Origin: Beijerinckia mobilis
GTDB taxonomy: Bacteria; Pseudomonadota; Alphaproteobacteria; Rhizobiales; Beijerinckiaceae
Direction of reading: 5' to 3'
DNA: 64,000 nucleotides
Assembly: GCF_000745425.1 (NCBI RefSeq)
Contig: NZ_JQJH01000015.1
Span: 33,855-97,854 of the forward strand
The notes under the pieces were generated by a model. That model had not been told where the DNA came from and ran no database searches. It saw only the letters and a list, made by a program, of their open reading frames with translations. Shown in pieces: positions 54,938 to 64,000 of the stretch (positions are counted from its first letter, which is position 1; every line of letters starts with the position of its first letter). Made by a program: the position numbers and the translations under genes.

Positions 54938-55455
54938 TGACGTTTCGAAATCCTTTCCAGGGCGTCCTAAGAGCGTCTGCCTCCCTGTGCGGGGCCCTGA
55001 TCGACGCCCTCCGCGCCGCAGAGCTGTAGGCCTTTTCGGCCAATCTTCGCTTCTCTCGCACAAGCCTCTAGAATATATGGCTTTTCACGAATTTATCGAG
55101 CGATGACGCTTGTCTTGCCCGCATATCATCACAACCGCGTGTCGCGGGCACCTAGACGAATGGGAGAGTTCAGACGTCAAAAATCATACATATCAGCAGG
55201 ATTAACCATCGATGCCAGTCCGGCACGACACCAATTGTTTTGAATTCATGGTCACGCTGAAGGCTGTTCATAAACAATCGGCAATGGCATAGTCCCATTC
55301 ACCAATAGCCTTGCCTCCGCCTCCTTCACATGCCATCGATCCCGCCGACCGGTGCTCAGGGTAGAGGATAAAGATTCGTGGCGGCAATTCGCGAAAAACG
55401 AGGTGACGAATAGAGCGGTTTTTCCATCTTCTGAGGGTCAACGGTTCGACAGCCA
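54938..55455. other. Divergent promoter region of mutA and phaC
   Basis: About 520 bases between the mutA start and phaC. Frames here are short and overlap on both strands. Promoters for both genes should be present, but no clear regulator site is visible by eye. Confidence 0.5.
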
Positions 55456-57390
55456 ATGGCCATGGAGTATGCCATGCCTGACAATCAAAATATGCAAGCG
55501 CCTCTGCAAGCCAATCCCCTCCCCTTGTCACATGTTCCGCCGCCCCCTGTTTCACTCCCATCGGTCGCTGCCCCGGCAGCCACTTCTACCGCCCCGGCGG
55601 AGAGTCTTGTTCCCGATCTGAGCGCGCAATTTCCATTCGCCCAGGGCTGGCCGTCACCACAAAAAATCCATCCTTATTTCGTCATGCTCGACCGCATCGT
55701 CGGCGGTATGCGCTCCCGCGCCACCTCAGGCATTTCGCCGAATTCGGTGTTTCTCGCGTTGAGCGACTGGCTCATGAATCTCGCCGGCGCCCCAGGCAAA
55801 CAATCCGATCTCGCGCTGACGATGTGGCGCAATGCCGAGAAACTGGCGTTCGACACTTTCTTCAGCAGTTTCAATCCGCATTCGCCGCTCACCATCCCGA
55901 TCAATGGCAACGAGCCGCGTTTCAGTGATCCCGCCTGGCAAAATCTGCCTTACCGGTTCTGGATGCAGAGCTACCTCTCGACCTGCGACTGGTGGCGGCA
56001 GGCAACCAAGGCCGTGCCCGGACTTTCACCGCATCATCGCGGTATCGTCGCCTTCATCATCGAACAGATGCTTGCCGCTGGCTCTCCAGCCAATGGCATT
56101 CTGACCAATCCGGAAATCATTCACCGGACGATCGATACCGGTGGCCGCAATTTCCTCGACGGCGCCCGCAATTTCATGGAGGATAAGGCGCGCGCTCTTG
56201 CCGGCCGGTTGCCGGTCGGCGTCGACGCCTTTGAGATCGGCAAGACCCTTGCGACGACACCCGGCAAAGTGGTGATGCGCAATCGTCTCATCGAATTGAT
56301 CCAATATTCTCCGGCAACCGATCAGGTGAAAGCCGAGCCGATCCTGATCGTCCCGGCCTGGATCATGAAATATTACATCCTCGACCTGTCGCCGAATAAT
56401 TCACTGATCGCTTATCTCGTCAGCAAGGGGCATACGGTTTTCTGCGTCTCCTGGCATAATGTGACGGTGGACGACAGCAATCTCTCTCTCGAGGATTATC
56501 GCCGCCTTGGCGTCATGGCGGCCGTTGACGCCATCAATCGCATTGTCCCCAACCGGAAGATCCACGCGACAGGCTATTGCCTTGGTGGCACTTTGCTCTC
56601 GCTGGCCGCCGCCGCCATGGCGGAAGTGAGTGACGATCGCCTGGGCACGATCACACTACTCGCGGCGCAAACGGATTTCAGCGAACCCGGCGAATTGAAG
56701 GTCTTCATCGACGAGAATGCCCTCACGGCGCTCGAGGATATGATGTGGCTGCAAGGCAGCCTCGATTCAACGCAAATGGCCGGCGCCTTTGAATTGCTGC
56801 GTTCGAACGATCGCATCTTCGGCCAATTCGTGCAGGATTACCTGCTCGGCGACCGCCGTCCCCTGCTCGATTTGATGGCCTGGAATGCCGATGCGACCCG
56901 CATGCCCTATCGCATGCACTCCGATTATCTGCGTCATTTCTATCTCGACAATGATCTCGCTTCCGGCCGCTACATGATCGAGGGCCGCACCATCGCGCTG
57001 CAGAACATCCGGGCGCCGATCTTCGCGGTCGGCACGGAACGCGACTTCGTCGCGCCGTGGAAATCAGTCTACAAGATCCATTATTTCAATGATGGCGACA
57101 TCACCTTCGTCCTGACGAAGGGCGGTCATAATGCCGGCATCGTCAGCGAGCCCGGTCATAAAAACAGATCCTTCAAGATCAGCCACAGGAAAGCCGGCGA
57201 TACATGTTTGAGCCAGGATGAGTGGGAAGCCGCCGCGCTCCCGCGCCAGGGCTCCTGGTGGATTGCCTGGGAAGCCTGGCTCAATGATCATTCCTCGAAG
57301 ACACTCGTCGCCCCACCAATGATGGGAGCGCCACATGCTGGTCTCGTCCCCCTCGAGGATGCGCCTGGCACCTATATCCTTGAGACGTGA
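55456..57390 (+). CDS. phaC: Poly(3-hydroxyalkanoate) synthase, class I-like
   Basis: A 644-residue synthase that polymerises hydroxyacyl-CoA into PHA granules. The lipase-box variant G-x-C-x-G is at GYCLGGT with the nucleophile Cys375. The downstream VGTERDFVAPWKSVYKI segment supplies the catalytic Asp and GGHNAGIVSEPGH the His. The long Pro-rich N-terminal tail before residue 60 is variable. It starts at the ATG at 55456 with no strong ribosome binding site; Met3 and Met7 are alternatives. It is followed after 7 bases by a MaoC-phosphotransacetylase gene. Confidence 0.96.
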   Translation: MAMEYAMPDNQNMQAPLQANPLPLSHVPPPPVSLPSVAAPAATSTAPAESLVPDLSAQFPFAQGWPSPQKIHPYFVMLDRIVGGMRSRATSGISPNSVFLALSDWLMNLAGAPGKQSDLALTMWRNAEKLAFDTFFSSFNPHSPLTIPINGNEPRFSDPAWQNLPYRFWMQSYLSTCDWWRQATKAVPGLSPHHRGIVAFIIEQMLAAGSPANGILTNPEIIHRTIDTGGRNFLDGARNFMEDKARALAGRLPVGVDAFEIGKTLATTPGKVVMRNRLIELIQYSPATDQVKAEPILIVPAWIMKYYILDLSPNNSLIAYLVSKGHTVFCVSWHNVTVDDSNLSLEDYRRLGVMAAVDAINRIVPNRKIHATGYCLGGTLLSLAAAAMAEVSDDRLGTITLLAAQTDFSEPGELKVFIDENALTALEDMMWLQGSLDSTQMAGAFELLRSNDRIFGQFVQDYLLGDRRPLLDLMAWNADATRMPYRMHSDYLRHFYLDNDLASGRYMIEGRTIALQNIRAPIFAVGTERDFVAPWKSVYKIHYFNDGDITFVLTKGGHNAGIVSEPGHKNRSFKISHRKAGDTCLSQDEWEAAALPRQGSWWIAWEAWLNDHSSKTLVAPPMMGAPHAGLVPLEDAPGTYILET

Positions 57391-57397
57391 GAGGCCG

Positions 57398-58798
57398 ATG
57401 ACGGACATCCTGCTCCAAAATCGCACCTTCGACGAAATGTCGATCGGCGAAACGGCAACGCTCGTCCGCCGCGTGACAGCGGAGGACATACAATTATTCG
57501 CGGCGGTGTCAGGGGATACCAACCCCGCGCATCTCGATGCCGATTACGCATCCCACGATATCTTCGGCCATATCGTCATCCACGGCATGTGGACCGCAAG
57601 CCTCATCTCGGCGCTTCTCGGGACGCATCTGCCCGGCCCCGGCACCATTTATCTCGGCCAGGAGATCCGTTTCTGCAAACCCGTCACGCCGGGTGATACG
57701 ATTACAGCACGTGTCACGGTCAAAGAAAAGAAACCGGAAAAACATATCGTGTTGCTCGACACGGTCTGCGTCAATCAGCTTGATCAAGCGGTTCTGACTG
57801 GTACGGCTACCGTCCTCGCACCGACGACGAAACAATCGGTGACCGCCAAAATGGTGCCGCAGGTCACGCTGCAACACCATGATCATTTTGGCCGTTATGC
57901 CGAGGAAGCGAAGAGCTATCCGCCGGTTCCGACCGCTATCGTGCATCCCGTCTCTCCGGACGCAATCAAAGCCGCGATCGAAGGACGCGACGCGGGATTG
58001 ATCGTTCCGGTCCTCGTCGGCCCGCAAAACAAGATCGCCGCAGCGGCGGAAGCGGCGGGCGTCTCCCTCGCCGGCATCACAATCGAACCCACCGAACATT
58101 CGACCGCCGCGGCGAAACGGGCGGTCGAACTCGCGGCAAGCGGCGCGGTCGCGGCGCTGATGAAAGGCAGCCTGGAAACCGAGGAATTGCTGGCCGCCGT
58201 CGTCGCGGAGCACAGCGGGTTGCGGACCGGCCGGCGCATCAGCCATATTTACGCGCTCGACGTGCCGTCCTATCCAAAAACCCTGTTTTTGTCGGATATT
58301 GCGGTCAATATCGCGCCCGATCTCGCGCAGAAACGTGAAATCTGCCAGAATGCGGTGGATTTTCTGCATCTTCTCGGCATTGCCCAGCCGCTCGTCGCCG
58401 TGCTCGCCGCCGTAGAAATCGTCAATCCCGCCATGCCGGCGACGGTCGATGCCGCTGCCCTGACGCTGATGGGGATGCGTGGCCAGATCACCGGGGCGAC
58501 CATGGATGGCCCCCTTGCCTTCGACAATGCGGTCAGTTTCGAAGCCGCCCGCACCAAAAACATCACCTCCCCCGTAGCCGGCCGCGCCGACCTCCTGATC
58601 GTACCTGATCTCGAAGCCGGCAATATGCTTGGCAAGCAACTGGTTTATCTCGCCGGAGCTGAAGCCGCCGGACTCGTTCTCGGCGCGCGTGTACCGATCG
58701 CTCTGATGAGCCGTGCCGATTCCGTGCGGAGCCGGCTTGCTTCGCTGACACTTGCCAAGCTGGCCGCGAGCCGCAAGCCGGCAGCCGACAAACTCTGA
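57398..58798 (+). CDS. MaoC-phosphate acetyl/butyryltransferase fusion
   Basis: A 466-residue bifunctional protein. Residues about 10-140 are a MaoC-type (R)-enoyl-CoA hydratase fold: FAAVSGDTNPAHLDADYA and GHIVIHGMW supply the active-site Asp and His. From about residue 155 to the end it is a phosphate acetyl/butyryltransferase: RRISHIYALDVP, AEVDFLHLLG-like NAVDFLHLLGIAQP, TSPVAGRADLLIVPDLEAGNML. I start at the ATG at 57398 (MTDILLQN); the frame reaches back to 57335. The transferase can convert acetyl phosphate, as made by phosphoketolase downstream, to acetyl-CoA. The hydratase can feed (R)-3-hydroxyacyl-CoA to PhaC. Confidence 0.93.
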   Translation: MTDILLQNRTFDEMSIGETATLVRRVTAEDIQLFAAVSGDTNPAHLDADYASHDIFGHIVIHGMWTASLISALLGTHLPGPGTIYLGQEIRFCKPVTPGDTITARVTVKEKKPEKHIVLLDTVCVNQLDQAVLTGTATVLAPTTKQSVTAKMVPQVTLQHHDHFGRYAEEAKSYPPVPTAIVHPVSPDAIKAAIEGRDAGLIVPVLVGPQNKIAAAAEAAGVSLAGITIEPTEHSTAAAKRAVELAASGAVAALMKGSLETEELLAAVVAEHSGLRTGRRISHIYALDVPSYPKTLFLSDIAVNIAPDLAQKREICQNAVDFLHLLGIAQPLVAVLAAVEIVNPAMPATVDAAALTLMGMRGQITGATMDGPLAFDNAVSFEAARTKNITSPVAGRADLLIVPDLEAGNMLGKQLVYLAGAEAAGLVLGARVPIALMSRADSVRSRLASLTLAKLAASRKPAADKL

Positions 58799-58837
58799 AG
58801 AAGCACCTCGCCTTTCCACAGACATATCGGATTGACC

Positions 58838-61387
58838 ATGAATGTATCCGTGCCACCTCAGGCAGCGCATCCTTTCTGGATTCGCTCAGCGGATTCCTGG
58901 CGGAAAGATCTCACCTGCCCGAGTGATGGGCTCACGGCGGCCGACGCGTCGTTACGGCTCGGGCAATATGGTCCCAATGCCGACGCTCCGGCCAAGGCGG
59001 AAAGCAGTCTGCACGCCGTCTTGCGGCGGCTTCTGGAGCCGCTCTCCCTGATCCTTCTACTAGCCGCTTTCGTCTCTCTGGGCACCGGCGATACGGCGAG
59101 CGGTTCCATCATCGTCGTCATCCTGATCCTGTCGATCGGACTCGATACGATTCAGGAAGGCCGGGCCGTCAAGGCGGCCGAGGCCCTGCGCTCCTCGGTC
59201 GCGCTCAAAACGGAGGTCAAGCGGGACGGATGTTTCCAGTCGGTGCCGGTGGAGACGATCGTCCCGGGCGACGTCATCCGCATTCGCGCGGGCGATATCA
59301 TCCCTGCCGACGCCTTGATCCTCAAAAGCAACGCCTTCACTGCCGATGAGGCAGCACTCACCGGCGAACCCTATGCGGTCGAGAAACAGCCAGGCGAGGT
59401 GACGAGCCTCGCCGCCGCAGAAGCCAGCAACGCCCTGTTTCGCGGCTCTGTCGGTGTAACCGGCGAGGCGGAAGGTCTGGTCGTCGCCACGGGCAAGGCG
59501 ACGCTCTTTGGCGCCGCCGCGCTCTCCCTTTCTGAAACATCGGCGATTTCCCCCTTCCAGCGCGATCTGCGGCATCTGGGTCTCGTCATCGCACGTCTGA
59601 CCGTCGTGCTCGTTCTCCTCGTCCTCATTGCGCGCGTCATTGCCGGCCGGCCACTTCTCGATTCCCTGCTCTTCGCGGTCGCGCTCGCCGTTGGCCTCAC
59701 GCCGGAACTTCTGCCGATGATTACCACGGTCACGCTGGCGCGCGGCGCCATGCGCATGGCCAGCCGCAAGGTCATCGTCAAGCGCCTCGCCTCCATTCAT
59801 GATCTCGGCGCGATGAATGTCCTTTGCACGGACAAGACCGGCACATTGACATCGGCTTCCATCACCCTGGCACAGGCCGTCGATCCACAAGGCGTCAAGA
59901 CGCAGACACCGGCGCGGCTCGCCGCGATCGTCGCGTCGTTAGGCGGCGATCGCAGCGCGCTTGACAAAGCCTTGCTCGACGGTGTTCCCGACGCCCCGCA
60001 AGGCTGGCAATTGCTCGATCGGCACCCGTTCGATTTCATCCAGCGGCGCGGCTCCATCCTCGCCCAGGGACCGGACGGCATCACGCTGATCGTCAAGGGG
60101 ACGCCGGAAGCGATCCTTACCTTGTGCTCGTTGCAACGCGACGGTACGGGAACGAAGCCGATGGATCCGGCAGCCCATGCCGACGCCCATGGCAGGATCG
60201 CGTCACTCGCCGGGGAAGGTTTGCGCACGATCGCCGTGGCCACGCGCAAATTCTCCGCCGATCATCAAGCATTGGTACCCGGCGACGACAAGGAACTCGT
60301 TTACGAAGGGCTTTGCGCCTTCGCCGATCCACCAAAGGAGACCGCAGCCGCAGCGATTACGAGCCTGCGCGAACGCGGCATCAGGCTCGTCATTCTGTCC
60401 GGCGATGATCCAATCGTCGTCAAAAGGCTCGCCGGGCTCGTCGGATTGAAGACGGAGAAGGTTTTGTCGGGCGCCGATCTTGCCTTGATGAGCAATGACG
60501 CACTCGAATACCAAGTTCAACATGTAAACGCCTATGGCCGGCTTACGCCGGACCAGAAATCGCGCATCATCCGGGCCCTGCAGGCACGCAAGAATATCGT
60601 CGGCTTCATGGGTGATGGCATCAATGACGCTCCAGCCCTTAAGGCAGCCGATATCGGCCTCTCCGTCGAGGGCGCGAGCGGTGTCGCCCAGGCGGCGGCC
60701 GACATGATCCTGCTCGATACGGATCTCTCCGTCGTCGCTGACGGCGTTTCCGAGGGCCGCCGTACATTCGCGAATATCCTCAAATATATCCGCATGGGCG
60801 CGAGCTCGAATTTCGGCAATATGCTGTCGATGGCCATAGCGGCGCCGACATTATCCTTCCTGCCGATGCTGCCGACGCAGATCCTGTTGAACAATCTGCT
60901 CTATGACGCCTCGGAAACCGGCATTCCATTCGATCACGTGCAACCGGAATCCACTTCCCGCCCGCAGATTTTCGATGTGCACCAGCTTGTGCGTTTCGCC
61001 GCCATCATGGGGCCACTGTCATCCGTCTTCGATATAGCGACCTTCGGCCTGCTCCTCTTTGTCTTCAAGGCCGAGCCGGATCTCTTCCGCACCTGCTGGT
61101 TCCTGGAATCGATGATCACGCAGATTCTGGTGATCTTTATCATCCGGACTCAAGGCCGCCCCTGGCAGGATCGGCCACATCCCGCACTCATCTGGTCATC
61201 TTTCCTCGCGCTCGGCATCGCCATCATCCTTCCCTTCACGCCCATTGGGGGATGGTTCGGCTTCGTGATCCCGTCAGCGCCCATGCTTGCGGCAATCGGC
61301 GTGCTCGTTTTCCTCTATCTTCTGGCCGCTGAATATCTCAAGCCGCTCGCAACCGGAACCGTAAGGCCAAAGGGTCGATTCTTCTGA
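58838..61387 (+). CDS. mgtA: P-type ATPase, MgtA-like (type IIIB)
   Basis: An 849-residue cation pump. The phosphorylation site is VLCTDKTGTLT, the TGE loop is DEAALTGEPYAV and the hinge is GFMGDGINDAPALKAADIG. About ten membrane segments are visible, and the M5-M6 region FGNMLSMAIAAPTLSFLPMLPTQILLNNLLYD resembles Mg2+ importers MgtA/MgtB. I start at the ATG at 58838; a TTG two codons earlier is possible. It lies between the fusion gene and phosphoketolase, so its cotranscription with carbon-metabolism genes is unusual. Confidence 0.9.
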   Translation: MNVSVPPQAAHPFWIRSADSWRKDLTCPSDGLTAADASLRLGQYGPNADAPAKAESSLHAVLRRLLEPLSLILLLAAFVSLGTGDTASGSIIVVILILSIGLDTIQEGRAVKAAEALRSSVALKTEVKRDGCFQSVPVETIVPGDVIRIRAGDIIPADALILKSNAFTADEAALTGEPYAVEKQPGEVTSLAAAEASNALFRGSVGVTGEAEGLVVATGKATLFGAAALSLSETSAISPFQRDLRHLGLVIARLTVVLVLLVLIARVIAGRPLLDSLLFAVALAVGLTPELLPMITTVTLARGAMRMASRKVIVKRLASIHDLGAMNVLCTDKTGTLTSASITLAQAVDPQGVKTQTPARLAAIVASLGGDRSALDKALLDGVPDAPQGWQLLDRHPFDFIQRRGSILAQGPDGITLIVKGTPEAILTLCSLQRDGTGTKPMDPAAHADAHGRIASLAGEGLRTIAVATRKFSADHQALVPGDDKELVYEGLCAFADPPKETAAAAITSLRERGIRLVILSGDDPIVVKRLAGLVGLKTEKVLSGADLALMSNDALEYQVQHVNAYGRLTPDQKSRIIRALQARKNIVGFMGDGINDAPALKAADIGLSVEGASGVAQAAADMILLDTDLSVVADGVSEGRRTFANILKYIRMGASSNFGNMLSMAIAAPTLSFLPMLPTQILLNNLLYDASETGIPFDHVQPESTSRPQIFDVHQLVRFAAIMGPLSSVFDIATFGLLLFVFKAEPDLFRTCWFLESMITQILVIFIIRTQGRPWQDRPHPALIWSSFLALGIAIILPFTPIGGWFGFVIPSAPMLAAIGVLVFLYLLAAEYLKPLATGTVRPKGRFF

Positions 61388-61486
61388 AACCATCCCTCCA
61401 GCGAGCCGTTTGCAACCAGATACGGGTCGGCCTGACCATTACGGTGTGAAGGCCAACCCGAAACTTCCGCAAACGGGAGAGCACGG

Positions 61487-63865
61487 ATGGATGATTTCGC
61501 GCAGAACTCAACCATAGGACAGGTCCTTTCACCCGATCTCATGCGGCGCATGGACTCCTGGTGGCGGGCTGCCAATTATCTTTCCGTCGGTCAGCTCTAT
61601 CTCCTGGACAATCCGCTGCTACGCCGCCCGCTGGCGCCGGAGGACATCAAGCCCCGCCTGCTCGGCCATTGGGGCACGACGCCAGGGCTCAATTTCATCT
61701 ATGTGCATCTCAACCGGATCATTCGGAAACGCGATCTCGATATTCTTTTCATCGCGGGGCCGGGCCACGGCGCGCCAGGTCTTATCGCCAACGGCTGGCT
61801 CGAAGGGACCTATAGCGAATTTTATCCCGTGATCTCCCGGGATGAAGACGGTATGCGCCGCCTGTTCCGCCAATTCTCCTTTCCTCACGGAATTCCGAGC
61901 CATGCCGCGCCGGAGACACCCGGATCCATTCATGAAGGCGGCTGCCTCTCCCATGCCTATGGCGCGGTTTTCGACAATCCAGGCCTGATCGCCGCCTGCG
62001 TGATCGGCGATGGCGAGGCCGAAACCGGGCCGCTTGCGGCATCCTGGCATTCCAATAAATTTCTGGATGCTGCGCGCGATGGTGCTGTTTTGCCGATTCT
62101 GCACCTCAATGGCTACAAGATCGCCAATCCGACCATTCTCAGCCGCATTTCCTCCGACGAACTGGAGAGGCTGCTGCAAGGCTACGGCTATGCGCCGCTT
62201 TTCGTCGAGGGGGAGGATCCCCAATACATGCATCGGCGGATGGCCGAGGCGCTCGACGTCGCATTCGATGGGATCGACGGGATACAACGCAATGCACGCC
62301 TCGAAGGCCAAATCGAGCGCGCGCCCTGGCCGATGATCGTCCTGCGTAGCCCCAAAGGCTGGACCTGTCCCAAAACCGTCGACGGGCAGAAAACGGAAGG
62401 CTCATGGCGCGCACACCAGGTTCCCTTCACCATCGGCGAGGATCCAAACCATCTCGCCCTTCTCGAAGCCTGGATGCGCAGCTACCGCCCGCAAGACTTG
62501 CTTGACGAGACCGGCGCCCTGAAGCCGGAAATAGCCGAGCTCGCTCCCGCCGGGCCTCGCCGGATGAGCGCCAATCTCCATGCCAATGGTGGCGACCTGC
62601 CGCACCCGTTACAATTGACGGATTATCGTGATCATGCGGTCTCAGTGAAACAGCCGGGCATACAAAAGGCACAGGCGACACAAGTGATGGGAGCCTTCCT
62701 GCGCGATATTATGGAGGCCAATGAGGGTCACAGAAATTTTCGTGTCTTCGGTCCGGATGAAACCGCCTCCAACCGTTGGCAAGCCCTTTACGATGTCACC
62801 GACAAGACCTGGAATGCCGCCTTCGTCGCCGAGGATGAACATTTGAGCCCATCCGGACGGGTCATGGAGATCTTGAGCGAACATACATGCCAGGGCTGGC
62901 TCGAAGGCTATCTGCTCGCCGGCAGACATGGTTTCCTGTCGTGTTACGAAGCCTTCATCCATATTGTCGATTCAATGGTCAACCAGCATGCCAAATGGCT
63001 GAAGACCTCCCGCGAAGTCTCGTGGCGGCGCCCGATCGCCTCGCTCAACTATCTTCTGACATCGCATGTCTGGCGCCAGGATCATAATGGCTTCAGCCAT
63101 CAGGATCCTGGCTTCATCGATCATATCGCCAACAAGAAATCCGATATTGCGCGGGTCTATCTGCCACCGGACGCCAATTGCCTGCTCTATGTCACTGATC
63201 ATTGCCTACGCAGCTGGAACCGTATCAATGTCATTGTCGCGGGCAAACAGCCGGAACTGCAATGGCTCGACAAAGATGCAGCCATCAGCCATTGCCGCGC
63301 GGGTCTCGGCATCTGGAGTTTCGCCAGCAATGATCAGGAGAGCGACCCGGATGTCGTGTTCGCCTGCGCGGGTGACGTGCCGACACTCGAAACCCTGGCC
63401 GCCGTCGACCTGTTGCGCCGCCTTTTACCGCAAGTGAAAATGCGCGTCGTCAATGTCGTCGATCTCTTCGCACTCGAACCGCAAAGCGTGCATCCGCATG
63501 GATGGAGCGACAAGGATTTCGACACGCTCTTCACGCACGACAAGCCGGTGATCTTCGCCTATCATGGCTATCCGTCCCTGATCCACCGGCTGATCTACAA
63601 GAGAACCAACCATGCCAATTTCCATGTCCATGGCTATAGGGAGGAAGGATCGACGACGACGCCTTTCGACATGGCGGTCCGCAACGAGCTCGACCGTTTT
63701 CACCTCGTTGGCGATGCCGTCGACCATCTGCCGTGGCTTGGATCAAGGGCAGCCTATGTCAAACAAGGGTTGCGCAACAAACTCGCTGAACATCGAGCCT
63801 ATATCATCGAACACGGCGAGGATATGCCGGAGATCCGCGACTGGCACTGGCCAGGCAGCGCCTGA
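61487..63865 (+). CDS. xfp: Xylulose-5-phosphate/fructose-6-phosphate phosphoketolase
   Basis: A 792-residue thiamine diphosphate enzyme that splits sugar phosphates to acetyl phosphate. [24 protein letters not shown] is the phosphoketolase signature, [19 protein letters not shown] binds thiamine diphosphate, and the C-terminal region has [23 protein letters not shown]. The length is normal. It closes a four-gene cluster with phaC, MaoC-Pta and the P-type ATPase, fitting acetyl phosphate flow to acetyl-CoA. A gap of 99 bases before it suggests a weak internal promoter or simple cotranscription. Confidence 0.96.
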   Translation: MDDFAQNSTIGQVLSPDLMRRMDSWWRAANYLSVGQLYLLDNPLLRRPLAPEDIKPRLLGHWGTTPGLNFIYVHLNRIIRKRDLDILFIAGPGHGAPGLIANGWLEGTYSEFYPVISRDEDGMRRLFRQFSFPHGIPSHAAPETPGSIHEGGCLSHAYGAVFDNPGLIAACVIGDGEAETGPLAASWHSNKFLDAARDGAVLPILHLNGYKIANPTILSRISSDELERLLQGYGYAPLFVEGEDPQYMHRRMAEALDVAFDGIDGIQRNARLEGQIERAPWPMIVLRSPKGWTCPKTVDGQKTEGSWRAHQVPFTIGEDPNHLALLEAWMRSYRPQDLLDETGALKPEIAELAPAGPRRMSANLHANGGDLPHPLQLTDYRDHAVSVKQPGIQKAQATQVMGAFLRDIMEANEGHRNFRVFGPDETASNRWQALYDVTDKTWNAAFVAEDEHLSPSGRVMEILSEHTCQGWLEGYLLAGRHGFLSCYEAFIHIVDSMVNQHAKWLKTSREVSWRRPIASLNYLLTSHVWRQDHNGFSHQDPGFIDHIANKKSDIARVYLPPDANCLLYVTDHCLRSWNRINVIVAGKQPELQWLDKDAAISHCRAGLGIWSFASNDQESDPDVVFACAGDVPTLETLAAVDLLRRLLPQVKMRVVNVVDLFALEPQSVHPHGWSDKDFDTLFTHDKPVIFAYHGYPSLIHRLIYKRTNHANFHVHGYREEGSTTTPFDMAVRNELDRFHLVGDAVDHLPWLGSRAAYVKQGLRNKLAEHRAYIIEHGEDMPEIRDWHWPGSA

Positions 63866-63907
63866 GCGACGGAATCAACCGAAGGCTTGGTTTTCTGGCC
63901 TGATGCT

Positions 63908-64000
63908 AGGGCCTGTTAGTTCTTGAATTATTCCCTATATCTGATTGATGAGCACGGACAAGAGCTTACAAGTCTTCACGGATGAAGCCTGGGCGATCTG
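63908..64000 (+). mobile_element. Left end of a probable IS5-family element
   Basis: GGGCCTGTTAGTTC starts after CTA, fitting a terminal inverted repeat beside a YTAR-type target. About 40 bases later an ATG at 63948 begins MSTDKSLQVFTDEAWAI, resembling the N terminus of IS5-family transposases (TDEAW/TDEQW). The window ends 53 bases into that gene, so the assignment rests on very little sequence. Confidence 0.4.
63948..64000 (+). CDS. Partial transposase, cut by the window edge
   Basis: Seventeen complete codons follow the ATG. The FTDEAW motif recalls the start of IS5-family transposases. No ribosome binding site is obvious, which is common in these elements. Nothing more can be said without the sequence to the right. 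Confidence 0.4.
   Translation, partial: MSTDKSLQVFTDEAWAI

Noticed and set aside
57509..58870. 453-residue minus-strand frame
   Set aside because: Antisense shadow of the MaoC-Pta fusion in a GC-rich region; Arg/Gly/Asp-biased composition.

Overview
The window looks like chromosomal DNA of an alphaproteobacterium of the order Hyphomicrobiales (Rhizobiales). It carries glycolate/glyoxylate metabolism, a methylmalonyl-CoA pathway, PHA synthase, phosphoketolase, an Atm1-type exporter and dispersed short palindromic elements. A Beijerinckiaceae-like (Beijerinckia/Methylocella type) origin is my guess from this gene set, not a demonstrated assignment.

Layout. 1-4497: gene-poor flank with a small secreted protein, a DUF3597 protein, a coiled-coil/winged-helix protein and a dispersed palindromic repeat. 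4498-13256: an integrative element of about 8.76 kb in the 3' end of a tRNA-Asn gene, bounded by a 16-bp direct repeat. It encodes a tyrosine integrase, a serine recombinase, a DUF5906/SF3-type helicase, an antirepressor-like protein and two proteins I cannot assign. Its non-coding DNA holds an iteron-like field with two interleaved repeat families, a 13-bp tandem array and four copies of a roughly 100-bp GC-rich multi-hairpin repeat. 13240-14184: tRNA-Asn, tRNA-Cys and tRNA-Gln. 14266-17337: RuvX, an alpha/beta hydrolase and an MFS exporter, all on the minus strand.

17962-24857: malate synthase G followed by glycolate oxidase subunits GlcD, GlcE and GlcF, which together turn glycolate into glyoxylate and then malate. 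24978-25187: a Mop-type molybdate-binding protein. 25592-30513: a probable metal uptake operon (periplasmic binding protein, di-heme oxidoreductase, TonB receptor) with no ABC permease or ATPase. 30564-33373: ispH divergent from a [2Fe-2S] ferredoxin and an FAD oxidoreductase. 33432-40705: tadA, an Atm1-like ABC exporter interrupted by one in-frame stop codon, a LysM protein, a LOG-family enzyme and a siderophore receptor. 41044-42000: a decayed prophage fragment with an unlisted 52-residue secreted peptide. 42263-45740: an overlapping cysS-GNAT-cimA operon.

45942-49626: a PQQ-type sugar dehydrogenase with cytochrome c domain, an SMP-30-like protein and a ferritin-like protein. 50455-54937: the mutA-mutB-mce operon (propionyl-CoA branch), joined by 4-bp overlaps. 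55456-63865: PHA synthase, a MaoC-phosphotransacetylase fusion, an MgtA-like P-type ATPase and phosphoketolase. This last cluster plausibly moves carbon from sugar phosphates through acetyl phosphate to acetyl-CoA and PHA. The window ends inside what appears to be the left end of an insertion sequence.

The most novel material is in the tRNA-Asn element (structured repeats, iteron field, unassigned proteins) and in the phage remnant.
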